Shown one piece after another: positions 48,293 through 57,207 of a DNA stretch of 64,000 bases; position 1 is the first letter of the stretch; every line of letters starts with the position of its first letter. The notes below the pieces were generated by a model. That model was not told where the DNA came from, ran no database searches, and saw only the letters and a program-made list of their open reading frames with translations. Origin of the DNA: an uncultured Paracoccaceae bacterium (GTDB taxonomy: Bacteria > Pseudomonadota > Alphaproteobacteria > Rhodobacterales > Rhodobacteraceae); NCBI GenBank assembly GCA_947500055.1, contig CANMQO010000003.1, positions 351,134 to 415,133 of the forward strand, in the 5' to 3' direction. A program made the position numbers and the translations under genes.

Positions 48293-49279
48293 ATGCCAGG
48301 TAAGCAATTGAGTGTTGTTGTGACGCGACGGTTGCCGGAGGTGGTGGAGACCCGCATGAAGGAGCTGTTCGACGTTGAATTGCGCGAAGATGACACCCCC
48401 ATGACCTCTGAGCAGCTGGCCGATGCGATGGGCCGGGCGGATGTGTTGGTGCCGGCAATTACCGATCATATTGACGCAAAGATGCTGGCCCGTGCGGGCG
48501 AGCGGTTGAAACTCATCGCCAATTACGGTGCCGGTGTCGACAATATTGACGTGACGACTGCCCGACAGCGCGGCATTCACGTGTCCAATACACCCGGTGT
48601 CGTGACCGAAGATACCGCCGATATGGTCATGGCGTTGATTTTGGGTGTTACCCGCAGGTTGGCGGAAGGACTGCGTCTGGCCCAGTCGGATGATTGGCAG
48701 GGATGGTCACCGACCGCGATGATGGGTGGCCGCATCAAGGGCCGTAGGTTGGGTATCTTGGGTATGGGTCGGATTGGGCAAGCCGTGGCCCGCCGTGCCG
48801 CCGTTTTTGGCATGCAGGTGCATTACCACAACCGCAAACGCCTGCGCCCGGAAGTGGAAGAGGAACTGGAAGCGACCTATTGGGAAAGTCTTGATCAGAT
48901 GGTGTCCCGGGTTGATGTACTGTCAATCAATTGTCCGCATACCCCGTCGACCTTTCATCTGATGAATGCCCGCCGCCTGAAGCTGATGAAACCGGACGCA
49001 GTGATTGTGAATACATCACGCGGCGAGGTTATCGACGAAAACGCCCTGACCCGGATGCTGCGCGCCGGTGAGATTGCCGGTGCCGGTCTGGATGTGTTTG
49101 AACGGGGGCACGAGATCAACCCGCGACTGAAAGAACTGCCAAATGCGATTCTGCTGCCGCATATGGGGTCGGCCACTCTGGAAGGCCGGATCGAGATGGG
49201 CGAGAAGGTCATTGTGAATATCAAGACATTCGCCGACGGTCACAGGCCCCCCGATCTGGTTGTGCCAGCGATGCTTTAG
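48293..49279 (+). CDS. D-2-hydroxyacid dehydrogenase (glyoxylate/hydroxypyruvate reductase type)
   Basis: A 328-residue NAD(P)-dependent enzyme. It has ANYGAGVDNIDVTTARQRGIHVSNTPGVVTEDTADM near residue 80, the Rossmann motif GRRLGILGMGRIGQAVARRAAVFGM near 150, the catalytic arginine in VNTSRGEVID, and histidine in LLPHMGSAT near 295. The opening VVVTRRLPEVVETRM resembles GyaR-type glyoxylate reductases. Its end overlaps the lipase-like gene on the other strand by four bases. Confidence 0.88.
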   Translation: MPGKQLSVVVTRRLPEVVETRMKELFDVELREDDTPMTSEQLADAMGRADVLVPAITDHIDAKMLARAGERLKLIANYGAGVDNIDVTTARQRGIHVSNTPGVVTEDTADMVMALILGVTRRLAEGLRLAQSDDWQGWSPTAMMGGRIKGRRLGILGMGRIGQAVARRAAVFGMQVHYHNRKRLRPEVEEELEATYWESLDQMVSRVDVLSINCPHTPSTFHLMNARRLKLMKPDAVIVNTSRGEVIDENALTRMLRAGEIAGAGLDVFERGHEINPRLKELPNAILLPHMGSATLEGRIEMGEKVIVNIKTFADGHRPPDLVVPAML

Positions 49280-49926
49280 GCGCCCGCCCAGTGGGAAGGC
49301 AGCAAGTTATGCGACAACCCCCGGTCGATGATCTCCCGGTAATGGCGCATGGAGTGGGCCAGTCCAAATTCGTTCTGTCTCGGCGAAATACGCCGTACCG
49401 TTCCCAGATGAAAGAAACTGCTGGGCAGTTTTGGCACCGGATCGTCACCCCGGTTGATCAACAAGCACTTGCGGTCGTGTTTCACCCTGTTACGCGAGAA
49501 TTTGGGCCTTGGCCCAGCAAACCCGATGGCTGGGACCTGGTAGCTTTTTGACAGGATTTGCGCTGCTGCCGCCCCTAGCGAATGGCCAATAATAAATTTT
49601 GGGTTGAGGTTGTTGACCAGAAGCCAGTGAAAAATCACCGAAGAGTAAGCCAGAAAACCCTGATGCCAGGCCGTGCCCGTTGCCCCTGTTTCCGCCTTGT
49701 CGGCATTCATGATCAGGTTGCGACTGCCCAGTCGCAACGGACGTAGATTGAAATTCAAATAGTCACGGACCGAATTTGACCCGGGCAGAAGCAGAACACC
49801 CCCCTCCAGCATATGGGCCTGCACGTCCCTGTCTGGGCATGAATGGGTGATTGCCGGGCTTGTGATGCGGCCAGTTTCATAGCTGGCCTCGGCCAGAATC
49901 GCGGCGTCTTCAATTGAAAATCGCAT
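49276..49926 (-). CDS. Lipase (class 3)-like protein
   Basis: A 216-residue protein of the class 3 lipase type. The nucleophile motif GHSLGAAAAQIL lies near residue 114, and GFAGPRPKFSRN...LLINRGDDPVPKLPSSFFHLGTV follows, with a likely catalytic aspartate. A C-terminal histidine (SMRHYREII) could complete the triad. No signal peptide, so it may act inside the cell. Substrate unknown. Confidence 0.75.
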   Translation of the reverse strand: MRFSIEDAAILAEASYETGRITSPAITHSCPDRDVQAHMLEGGVLLLPGSNSVRDYLNFNLRPLRLGSRNLIMNADKAETGATGTAWHQGFLAYSSVIFHWLLVNNLNPKFIIGHSLGAAAAQILSKSYQVPAIGFAGPRPKFSRNRVKHDRKCLLINRGDDPVPKLPSSFFHLGTVRRISPRQNEFGLAHSMRHYREIIDRGLSHNLLPSHWAGA

Positions 49927-50128
49927 ATCTTAAATCCTCTCGACCTGAAGCCTAACACAGGGCGACCCATGATCGTCCAGTAAGGAAACCCGGACCGATC
50001 ACTGTATCTGCGATGTTTGAACCGTGGTGGAGCCCGCCGCTAGGGAAAGGGGGTTTGCCACAGGCTTACCTTGCAGATTTTTGGGATTGCAGCGAATGTC
50101 GACCCTTGAAGCCGACAAGGGTTGATCA

Positions 50129-50929
50129 ATGGAGATTATGTGTCTGAACGGTTGGGGCGGGAAGCTGCATGAAGACCTGTTACGTTACCTCCAGACCGCA
50201 GGTCCTGACATTCTTTGCCTGCAGGAAGTCGTCCACAGTCCGGCATCAGAGAAAGAATGGCTGACATACCGCGACGGTGATCACGTCCTGCAACAGCGGG
50301 CAAATTTCTTTCGGGATGTGTCCGGGGCCTTGCCGGATCATACTGCGATTTTCTGCCCAGCCGCGCAGGGCGTGCTTTGGGACGAAAACCTGTCGGTCCC
50401 CTCGCAATGGGGTTTGGCAACATTTGTGCGTAAATCGGTTCCGATCATTGGTCAGGTTCAGGGTTTTGTTCACAAGGCCTATTCGCCGGTTGGCTATGGT
50501 TCCCACCCCCGGTCACGCAGTGCCCATGGCATTCGAGTTTACGACGACAAAACGCGTCGTTCGATCAGCGTCACGCATATGCACGGTCTGCGCGACCTGA
50601 ACGGAAAAATAGACACACCCGAGCGTGCAGCACAAGCAAAGCGCCTTCTTGAAATGTCCCGGCAAGTGTCAGAGCCGGAAGACATTATGGTGGTCTGCGG
50701 AGATTTCAATGTCGAACCCGACAGCGAGACGCTTCGGATACTTGCGGATTCCGGTTTGTTTGAATTGGTGACCGGTCGCGGCTTCACCAGCACGCGCAGT
50801 TCTCATTACAAGAAGCCAGGGCAGTTCGCCGACTACATGCTGATAAATAACGCTGATGCAGTGAAGGGGTTCGACGTGGTGTACGATCCTGAAGTGTCGG
50901 ATCATTGCCCATTGGTTCTTCGCCTGTAA
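50129..50929 (+). CDS. Endonuclease/exonuclease/phosphatase family protein
   Basis: A 266-residue EEP-fold metal-dependent phosphodiesterase. It shows ILCLQEVVHS near residue 30 (metal-binding Glu), SVTHMHGLRD near 150 (catalytic His region), VVCGDFNVEPDSE near 190 and the terminal SDHCPLVLRL motif. It lacks a signal peptide. The family includes nucleases and phosphoinositide or sphingolipid phosphodiesterases; the specific substrate is not evident. Confidence 0.82.
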   Translation: MEIMCLNGWGGKLHEDLLRYLQTAGPDILCLQEVVHSPASEKEWLTYRDGDHVLQQRANFFRDVSGALPDHTAIFCPAAQGVLWDENLSVPSQWGLATFVRKSVPIIGQVQGFVHKAYSPVGYGSHPRSRSAHGIRVYDDKTRRSISVTHMHGLRDLNGKIDTPERAAQAKRLLEMSRQVSEPEDIMVVCGDFNVEPDSETLRILADSGLFELVTGRGFTSTRSSHYKKPGQFADYMLINNADAVKGFDVVYDPEVSDHCPLVLRL

Positions 50930-51354
50930 GTCCTGCCTTGGGGCATCAGCCAGAAGCGGTTTTCCGGTTCCGTTTTTCAACGACCGGACTGCAGATTGGT
51001 AGAGCACATTGACCTCTCACAAACTAGGCTCTTGAACGTTGCAAGCCGCCCAAAATATTGGCGTCGCTTCACTTGGCGTGCGCAGCAGGGGTTGTGTTAT
51101 CAGCCCTGAAGTCGGCTGGCCCTGGTTGAGCCAGTTCCTGTTCGACAAAAGGGTAGCAGCTTAGATAAGCGGTTGCGAAGTGTGTTGTTATGGCCTCGCA
51201 AGGCAAAATTGGCCCAATCCGGGTCCGTGGTTCAGTCGACATGACCGTGCATCAGGCAGTTTGATGATGCAGACAAGCAAATGCCGCCATGGACCGTTGA
51301 TACCCTGCGCCGAAGTATATATTTGTCGCTGACGCAACAACGGTCTGATGTTCA
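50930..51354. other. Intergenic region before the ABC exporter
   Basis: About 425 bases with no open frame or RNA gene I can support. It presumably holds the ABC exporter promoter. Some short GC-rich repeats are present but form no clear terminator. Confidence 0.35.
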
Positions 51355-53106
51355 ATGCAAGAAGAGCAAGGCGAAACTACAGGAATGGCTGATCGGAGCG
51401 TCAGGCGCTTGCTGAAGGAGGCAGTGCCGCCGCGGTGGAAGATGATCATTGTTTCGGTCATTTGCATGATTGGCGTGGCCGCTACGACGGCTGGATTGGC
51501 CTATTCGACAAAGCTCATTGTGAACGACGTTTTTGTAGCGGAAGATACCGCATTCGCTTATTATGTCGCCGCACTCGTCATGTTCATATCGCTCGCCAAG
51601 AGCGGTTTTTCCTATGCGAATGGCATTGTATCCGTCGTATTTACGCGTTCAATTTCGGCAACTTACCAAAAATCATTGTACGAGAGCGTCCTGATGAAGG
51701 ACATGTGGCACTTTCTGGGAAAACACTCAGCGAACCAGATGGCCCAGATCAAGCTTTTCGGGAATGCCTGCGGAAAGGTTGTCGTAAGCCTCGTCAACAA
51801 GTTGTTAACGGAGACTTTGACCCTCATCTCGCTGATTGCCGTCATGATTATGCAGGACCCGCTCATGACGCTGGTCTGCGGTCTCCTCTTCCCTGTTGTA
51901 ATCTGGCTGGTCGGCAATCTGACCAAACGCATTCGAAAGATTGCAACCGCCGAAGCCGCGATGGAGGGTGCATATTTCTCCATCGGGGCCGAAGCGTTCG
52001 ATGGTATTAAGACCGTGCGCACCTACGGGTTGGAAGGCAAGATCATCAAGAACTTCAACGCAGCGATTGATACCTTGGAGGATCGTGTCCTCAGCATCGC
52101 GCGGATCACAAATGCAACCGGACCTATAATGGATTTTATTGGTGGGCTGATCATTGGATCGTTCGTTCTGTACGCGGCGTGGCAAACTATCACAAACGAC
52201 AAAACACCAGGTGAGTTTACGGCTTTCATCACCGCCTTCCTCATGGCCTATCAACCGGCCGAAAAGATAACAAAAATCTGGGTGGATATTCAGAAAAACA
52301 TCATCTTCGTGGAGAGAATGTACGCCATGATGGATGCGGGCCCAGTTACACGTCGTTATGGTGACGAGACATTGAAAGGCGTTTCAAACGATATTGCTTT
52401 CGAGTCAGTTTCGTTTGTCTACGGAAAAGGTGTGAAAGCGGTCAACGACGTTTCGTTCAGTATCAAATCGGGTGAACGCGTTGCAGTCGTTGGGCGCTCA
52501 GGAGCCGGGAAAACCACGGTTGTTGATCTTCTGTTGCGGTTCTTTGACCCCACAGAAGGCCGCATTAAGGTCGGTGGGGTTGATCTGTCCAGTGTTTCCG
52601 AGAAAGCTATCTACAGGAATTTCGCTTTCATCAGCCAAGATGTTTTCTTGTTTGATGGTACGATCCGCGACAACATCAGGGATGGCCGTCCCGAAGCAAC
52701 TGATGAAGAGATTGAACTGGCCGCACATCGCGCGTCGCTGACAGATGTCTTGGGGAATCTGCCCAAAGGGCTTGATACAACCGTGGGTCCAAATGGGAAA
52801 TCGCTTTCAGGCGGTCAAAAGCAACGGGTTGGAATTGCGCGAGCGCTGGCAAAGGACGCGCAAGTCTTTATTTTTGACGAAGCGACAAGCGCCTTGGATG
52901 GCGATAATGAACGATACATCATGGAGAGTATCGTTGACGGGTTAGGCGGCAAGACGGTCCTATTCATCACCCACCGGGAGTCGACACTGAAATATGTGGA
53001 CAGAGTGTTGCACATGCAGGGCGGAGAACTTGTCGGATTCGATAATATTGAGGCGCTGAGGTCATCAGACCCTGACTTCAGAAGTCTGTTCAACATGGAT
53101 GATTGA
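51355..53106 (+). CDS. MsbA-like ABC exporter, fused membrane and ATPase domains
   Basis: A 583-residue half-transporter. Residues about 20-320 hold six membrane helices; the ATPase has Walker A GRSGAGKTT near 381, signature LSGGQKQRVGIARAL near 483 and Walker B VFIFDEATSALDG just after, with the H-loop FITHRE. Its type matches lipid, polysaccharide-linked or peptide exporters; no clear cargo gene is next to it. The start may be ATG 51355 or ATG 51385; neither has a strong Shine-Dalgarno. Confidence 0.85.
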   Translation: MQEEQGETTGMADRSVRRLLKEAVPPRWKMIIVSVICMIGVAATTAGLAYSTKLIVNDVFVAEDTAFAYYVAALVMFISLAKSGFSYANGIVSVVFTRSISATYQKSLYESVLMKDMWHFLGKHSANQMAQIKLFGNACGKVVVSLVNKLLTETLTLISLIAVMIMQDPLMTLVCGLLFPVVIWLVGNLTKRIRKIATAEAAMEGAYFSIGAEAFDGIKTVRTYGLEGKIIKNFNAAIDTLEDRVLSIARITNATGPIMDFIGGLIIGSFVLYAAWQTITNDKTPGEFTAFITAFLMAYQPAEKITKIWVDIQKNIIFVERMYAMMDAGPVTRRYGDETLKGVSNDIAFESVSFVYGKGVKAVNDVSFSIKSGERVAVVGRSGAGKTTVVDLLLRFFDPTEGRIKVGGVDLSSVSEKAIYRNFAFISQDVFLFDGTIRDNIRDGRPEATDEEIELAAHRASLTDVLGNLPKGLDTTVGPNGKSLSGGQKQRVGIARALAKDAQVFIFDEATSALDGDNERYIMESIVDGLGGKTVLFITHRESTLKYVDRVLHMQGGELVGFDNIEALRSSDPDFRSLFNMDD

Positions 53107-53397
53107 GGTCAGGATTTGCTTGCCTGAATTGCCTCTCATCGGATCTATTTGATATCGCCTGCGGCAACTGTCCTTGGCGGAAACGTTGCTTCGCGCCTAT
53201 GTGACATTGTAAGTCTTTCCCCTGCGCTGGGGAGGACGTGCGGTTTGACCTGCTTTCCTTCAAAACTCAGACGGTTTCGAACCCGATGCCGCAAGAGCTT
53301 GCGGTCACAAACGCCATCACCCGAAAGCGCATCATAATCGCAAACTCACTCGTCTAATCAGATCAAAAAAGGACTTCTCAGACATCCTGAGAAATAC

Positions 53398-53897
53398 AGT
53401 CGCTGGAAGTGCCCAAGGGCGAAAAAGTTGTACTTTGTGATCCGTCTGACTCGGGTAAGTCTACATTGATACGCAGCATAGCCAGGCCGGAGTCTCTAGA
53501 CCCTGACGATGCTCAAGTTGCCGCCATGATCCTTCAGCGGATTGTCGGAATCTCGGCGACTTTGCTGGCAACATGGGCGTGGCGTTCCTGCACGTTGACT
53601 TGTTTCCTCCCTAACAGCGTTGCAAAATCTGATGTTGGTACCGCGCCCCATTCGGCGATGTGGCAAGAGGGGCTTACGGGACAAAACCATGGCGCTTCTG
53701 GAGAGGGTTCACCTTGCAGATTGACGGATCATTTTCCCGGTCGAGCACTCTGCAGGCAGCCCAAGGTCCTGTCGTTGGATGCACCAACATCGGTACTCGA
53801 CCCGGAAATGGTCGACGAGGTCGCTGATATCGTGCATGACCTCCCGCACGAAAGAAAGACAATGATTGTCGAAAAATCTAAGCCGGGCGCGTCTTGA
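53398..53897 (+). pseudogene. Decayed polar amino-acid ABC transporter ATPase
   Basis: The reading begins SLEVPKGEKVVLCDPSDSGKS, the start of GlnQ/HisP-type ATPases without the first 25 or so residues and with Walker A changed from GPSGSGKS. A frame change then yields LTALQNLMLVPRPIRR and DKTMALLERVHLAD, ending in a stop, and a return to the first frame gives DHFPGRALCRQPKVLSLDAPTSVLDPEMVDEVADIV. The signature motif is lost and the Walker B glutamate is alanine. It precedes the amino-acid catabolic genes and may be what is left of their transporter. Confidence 0.75.
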
Positions 53898-53977
53898 CGC
53901 ACCCCAACACCCTCGAACCCGTGCTTTTCTGAGCATGATGGACCATGGCCCACGCGCCTGAACAACAGGAGAATTTG

Positions 53978-54925
53978 ATGTCCGTTTCACCCCCTCTCGT
54001 TTTGGACGCAGACGCAATCAACGCGGTTTTACCCAAGGTTGACACGATGGGTGCCATGCGCGCACTCTTTACAGAGCTTGGACGAAAGCAAGCTGTGCAG
54101 CCGCCGCAAACAGTTACGGTTTTTCCAGACGAGAAAGGTGACTTCATCACTTATCTTGGGGCAAGTACGGGCGCAGGACTGTTTGGCGCCAAGCTGTCGC
54201 CTTATCTTATGCAAGCCCATAAACCGATCATCACGGCATGGACCGTTTTGATGTCAATGGAAACGGGACATCCCATCCTGCTCTGCGACTCCGGACATCT
54301 CACGACGGAAAGAACCGCTGGTACAACTGCGCTTGCGGTCGATCATCTGGCAAAAGCAGAAGCCCGTATTTTGACCGTCATTGGCTCGGGCGCGGTCGCG
54401 AAAGCTCATTTGCGCCATGTGCGCAAGTTGCGCCCATGGGCTGAAGTGCGGGTGTTCTCCCCCAGCCTTTCTTCAAACGCGGAACTCAGGAAGACTTGGC
54501 TGGCAATTGATGACCGTGTGGTTTTCTGTCGGCATGCCCAGGAGGCCATCGCCGGCGCTGATGCAATCCTCTTATGCACGTCTTCTGGCACGCCTGTCAT
54601 CGACACGGTCGATGTGAAGCCGGGCACCTTGATTACGTCGATCAGTACCAATGTTGCAAATGCGCATGAAGTACCGCCCGCCTTCCTGGCAACAGCTGAG
54701 GTCTATTGCGACTACCGTGCGACCACCCCGGCTTCAGCGGGCGAAATGAAACTTGCCTCAGAATCTGGGTGGTCTCCAGATTCTATCCGTGGAGACTTGA
54801 CAGAACTGCAAACCGCAGAATGTGAACTCCCATCGGGAGATACGCCCGTCTTTTTTCGATCCATCGGTTTGGGGTTAGAAGACATATTCATGGCCCGCGC
54901 CGTCTACGACGCCGTACTGGCCTGA
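53978..54925 (+). CDS. Ornithine cyclodeaminase / mu-crystallin family protein (first copy)
   Basis: A 315-residue NAD(P)-binding protein. The core has LTVIGSGAVAKAHLRHVRKLRPW near residue 130, preceded by TTERTAGTTALAVDHLA and followed by CTSSGTPVIDTVDVKPGTLITSI. ATG 53978 has AGGAGA six bases upstream. Members may be ornithine cyclodeaminases or imino-acid reductases (pyrroline-2-carboxylate, iminosuccinate, alanine-type); residues here do not decide. It is 21 bases ahead of the aminotransferase gene. Confidence 0.82.
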   Translation: MSVSPPLVLDADAINAVLPKVDTMGAMRALFTELGRKQAVQPPQTVTVFPDEKGDFITYLGASTGAGLFGAKLSPYLMQAHKPIITAWTVLMSMETGHPILLCDSGHLTTERTAGTTALAVDHLAKAEARILTVIGSGAVAKAHLRHVRKLRPWAEVRVFSPSLSSNAELRKTWLAIDDRVVFCRHAQEAIAGADAILLCTSSGTPVIDTVDVKPGTLITSISTNVANAHEVPPAFLATAEVYCDYRATTPASAGEMKLASESGWSPDSIRGDLTELQTAECELPSGDTPVFFRSIGLGLEDIFMARAVYDAVLA

Positions 54926-54946
54926 TTCAAGCGTAAGGATAGAGAC

Positions 54947-56077
54947 ATGGAAATCAAACCCTTCGGCGTCGAAATGTGGATGGACGAATTTGAGACGAAA
55001 TGCAGGTTCAATCTTGCTGAAACATGCGTGGAGTCAATCACGCTGGGTGAACTTTTTGAATTTGCCGGCATATCCGAACAGATCATGGATGATCTTTCGG
55101 ATATCAAGATGACATATGGTGCGATCAGGGGGTCCGACCGGTTGCGCGAGGCGGTTGCCAGCCTCTATGAGCGGCAGACCCCGGAAACAATCCTGACGAC
55201 CCATGGCACAATCGGAGCCAATTCGCTTGTTCACCAGACGCTAGTCTCGCGGGGGGATCACGTTATCTCGGTCATCCCAACCTATCAGCAGCACTATTCC
55301 ATCCCGGAAAGTATCGGTGCGGATGTCGAGCTGTTGCATCTTAAGCCTGAAAACCGGTTCCTTCCTGACCTTGAGGAACTGCATGCGATGGTGCGGCCGG
55401 AAACCAAGTTGATCGCGATCAACAATCCGAACAACCCGACGGGCTCTCTGATGGACCGCGACGTGCTTGAAGCAATTGTTAAGATTGCCCGTCGCGTTGG
55501 GGCGTGGCTTTTGTGTGACGAGGTATATCGTGGCACCGATCAATCGGGGTCAGGCTATACGGCAGCTGTGGCGGACATTTATGAAAAAGGCATAAGTACC
55601 GCTGGTATGTCGAAGGCTTTCTCACTTGCTGGTCTGCGGGTCGGATGGATCGCGGGGCCAAAAGAAATGCTCCAACAAGTGATGGTCCATCGGGACTACA
55701 ACACGATCTCTGTAGGTAAGCTCGACGAGCTTCTGTCTGCGATTGCGTTAGAAAACTCTGACAAAATCCTTGAACGCGCTCATATGATTACACGGAAGAA
55801 CCTCAGGATCCTAAGTGACTGGATGGACGGTGAGCCTTTGCTCTCCTGGGTGCCGCCAGAATCAGGCACCACGGCCCTGATAAAGTACGATCTACCAATC
55901 GATTCCCGGAAGTTTTGTATTTCCCTGCTTGAGGAGGAGGGCGTGATGCTGACACCAGGAAGTGTCATGGATATGGAGGGCTGGTTTCGTCTTGGCTATG
56001 CCAATCCGACAGAAGACCTGAAAGTTGGGCTGACAAAACTCTCAGCATTTTTGGAACGTCGAAGGCAGAGCGCTTAA
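54947..56077 (+). CDS. Class I/II aminotransferase, capreomycidine-synthase-like
   Basis: A 376-residue fold-type I PLP enzyme. It has INNPNNPTGSLMDRD near residue 163, CDEVYRGT near 193 and the PLP lysine in GMSKAFSLAGLRVGWIAGP near 222. The TYGAIRGSDRLREAVASLY start resembles VioD-like PLP enzymes that cyclise hydroxyarginine, and generic aminotransferases; which applies is uncertain. It probably forms an operon with the preceding cyclodeaminase-family gene and is convergent with the DauR-like regulator. Confidence 0.78.
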   Translation: MEIKPFGVEMWMDEFETKCRFNLAETCVESITLGELFEFAGISEQIMDDLSDIKMTYGAIRGSDRLREAVASLYERQTPETILTTHGTIGANSLVHQTLVSRGDHVISVIPTYQQHYSIPESIGADVELLHLKPENRFLPDLEELHAMVRPETKLIAINNPNNPTGSLMDRDVLEAIVKIARRVGAWLLCDEVYRGTDQSGSGYTAAVADIYEKGISTAGMSKAFSLAGLRVGWIAGPKEMLQQVMVHRDYNTISVGKLDELLSAIALENSDKILERAHMITRKNLRILSDWMDGEPLLSWVPPESGTTALIKYDLPIDSRKFCISLLEEEGVMLTPGSVMDMEGWFRLGYANPTEDLKVGLTKLSAFLERRRQSA

Positions 56078-56105
56078 GTTCAGCCGCAACTTCGGATGCC
56101 GCCAG

Positions 56106-56726
56106 TCATTCATCCACTTCCTTTTTGAGATCGTTATAGACGGTTGCGCGGCTCACGCCGAGAACCCGCGCAACATACGCAGCGGCGTGTTTCTCCGACA
56201 ACGCCCCTGATGCTTCCAGAGACAAAACCAGATCTTTTCGAGATGACCTATCTAACGCATCAACCCTCATATCGCGGGCATTACACCAGTCCGTCACGAA
56301 TTTGTTCACGCGTTCGTGCCAGTCTTTGCGGAACAATGCCTCGGGCCGCGAACTGGATTGACCAGTGGGCAAAAGCGCTTGAATTGCGCGTTGCGCAGTC
56401 TGTAGATCGGTTTGGTCAAAGTTCATGCAGATGAGAAAGGGGGCCGAGCCATCACGTGCTCTCTGGACGACACTGATCGATCTGATCAGCTGCCCGTCCC
56501 AATTGATCTTCTCATAAGGACCAATCACCGTGTCACTTGGAAGAAAATCGATTTCTTCCAGGTTTGATGGGTCCCCCACTTCTCGGTGTGACAATGGATT
56601 CACGATATAGGAAATTCTCGCTTTCGATACATTGTGCACCACAACTTCGACACGAGGTCCAAAAAGTGCTGCGACCGCATCGGCCGTCGCGATTGCATTG
56701 TTTAGTAGTAGATTTTGGTTCTGCAT
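56106..56726 (-). CDS. YheO/DauR-like PAS transcriptional regulator
   Basis: A 206-residue regulator. Residues about 10-120 are the YheO PAS-like domain (VAALFGPRVEVVVHNVSKARISYIVNPLSHREVGDPS), and the C-terminus holds a helix-turn-helix (SEKHAAAYVARVLGVSRATVYNDLKK). DauR of Pseudomonas, the named member I recall, represses D-arginine catabolism. Its place between two amino-acid catabolic units suggests it controls them. Confidence 0.82.
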   Translation of the reverse strand: MQNQNLLLNNAIATADAVAALFGPRVEVVVHNVSKARISYIVNPLSHREVGDPSNLEEIDFLPSDTVIGPYEKINWDGQLIRSISVVQRARDGSAPFLICMNFDQTDLQTAQRAIQALLPTGQSSSRPEALFRKDWHERVNKFVTDWCNARDMRVDALDRSSRKDLVLSLEASGALSEKHAAAYVARVLGVSRATVYNDLKKEVDE

Positions 56727-56815
56727 CTTCGTCTTGGATTTTCAGTTTCGGTTCGGTCAGCATTAAGCAGTTCTACCATGGCAAGAAAAAAAATTTTTGC
56801 TTGTCCTGTAGCGGG

Positions 56816-57102
56816 TTACACCATTGCAATGATCCGGGCGGGGCCGCCGCTGCATCCGCTGAATCTGGGCGCGCCGATGATCAAGGTTGCACCGGCCTCC
56901 GGTACATTGTCGAGGCTTGCGATAGTCTCGATCCCGAACCGGGCTCATTTAGTTGATGCGTCATGTCTTCAACCATCCTGTGCCTAACTTCTGTTGCAGC
57001 TTTGGCAATGGACAATGTTCCAACTGTAAGGCCCGATACAGCTGCTGCTGACATCGTAAAAAGGCCGCGCCGCAAAAGCATCCAGTTCTTGACCGTACTC
57101 AT
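56816..57102 (-). pseudogene. Internally deleted cyclase-family (formamidase-like) gene
   Basis: The start at 57102 gives a Tat-type signal (LLRRGLFTMSAAAVSGLTVG) and VEDMTHQLNE, the opening of kynurenine-formamidase-like cyclases. After GSGS the frame shifts and the sequence goes straight to the family's C-terminus: FGIETIASLDNVPEAGATLI, then IGAPRFSGCSGGPARIIAMV and stop (56816-56818). About 170-200 middle residues with the metal site are missing, so the product cannot be active. Confidence 0.68.
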
Positions 57103-57207
57103 TACGCAAACGTCGCATATGATCGCATCCCTTCTACAAGCACCTAGACAACCTAGTCCAATATGGTATTTCTAGTCTACGTCTACTTTTTAGTGACAGG
57201 TTCCCGC

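Noticed and set aside
53219..53356. A short plus-strand frame before the decayed ABC ATPase
   Set aside because: About 40 codons of plausible composition but no recognisable family and no ribosome-binding site; could be another fragment of the lost transporter operon.
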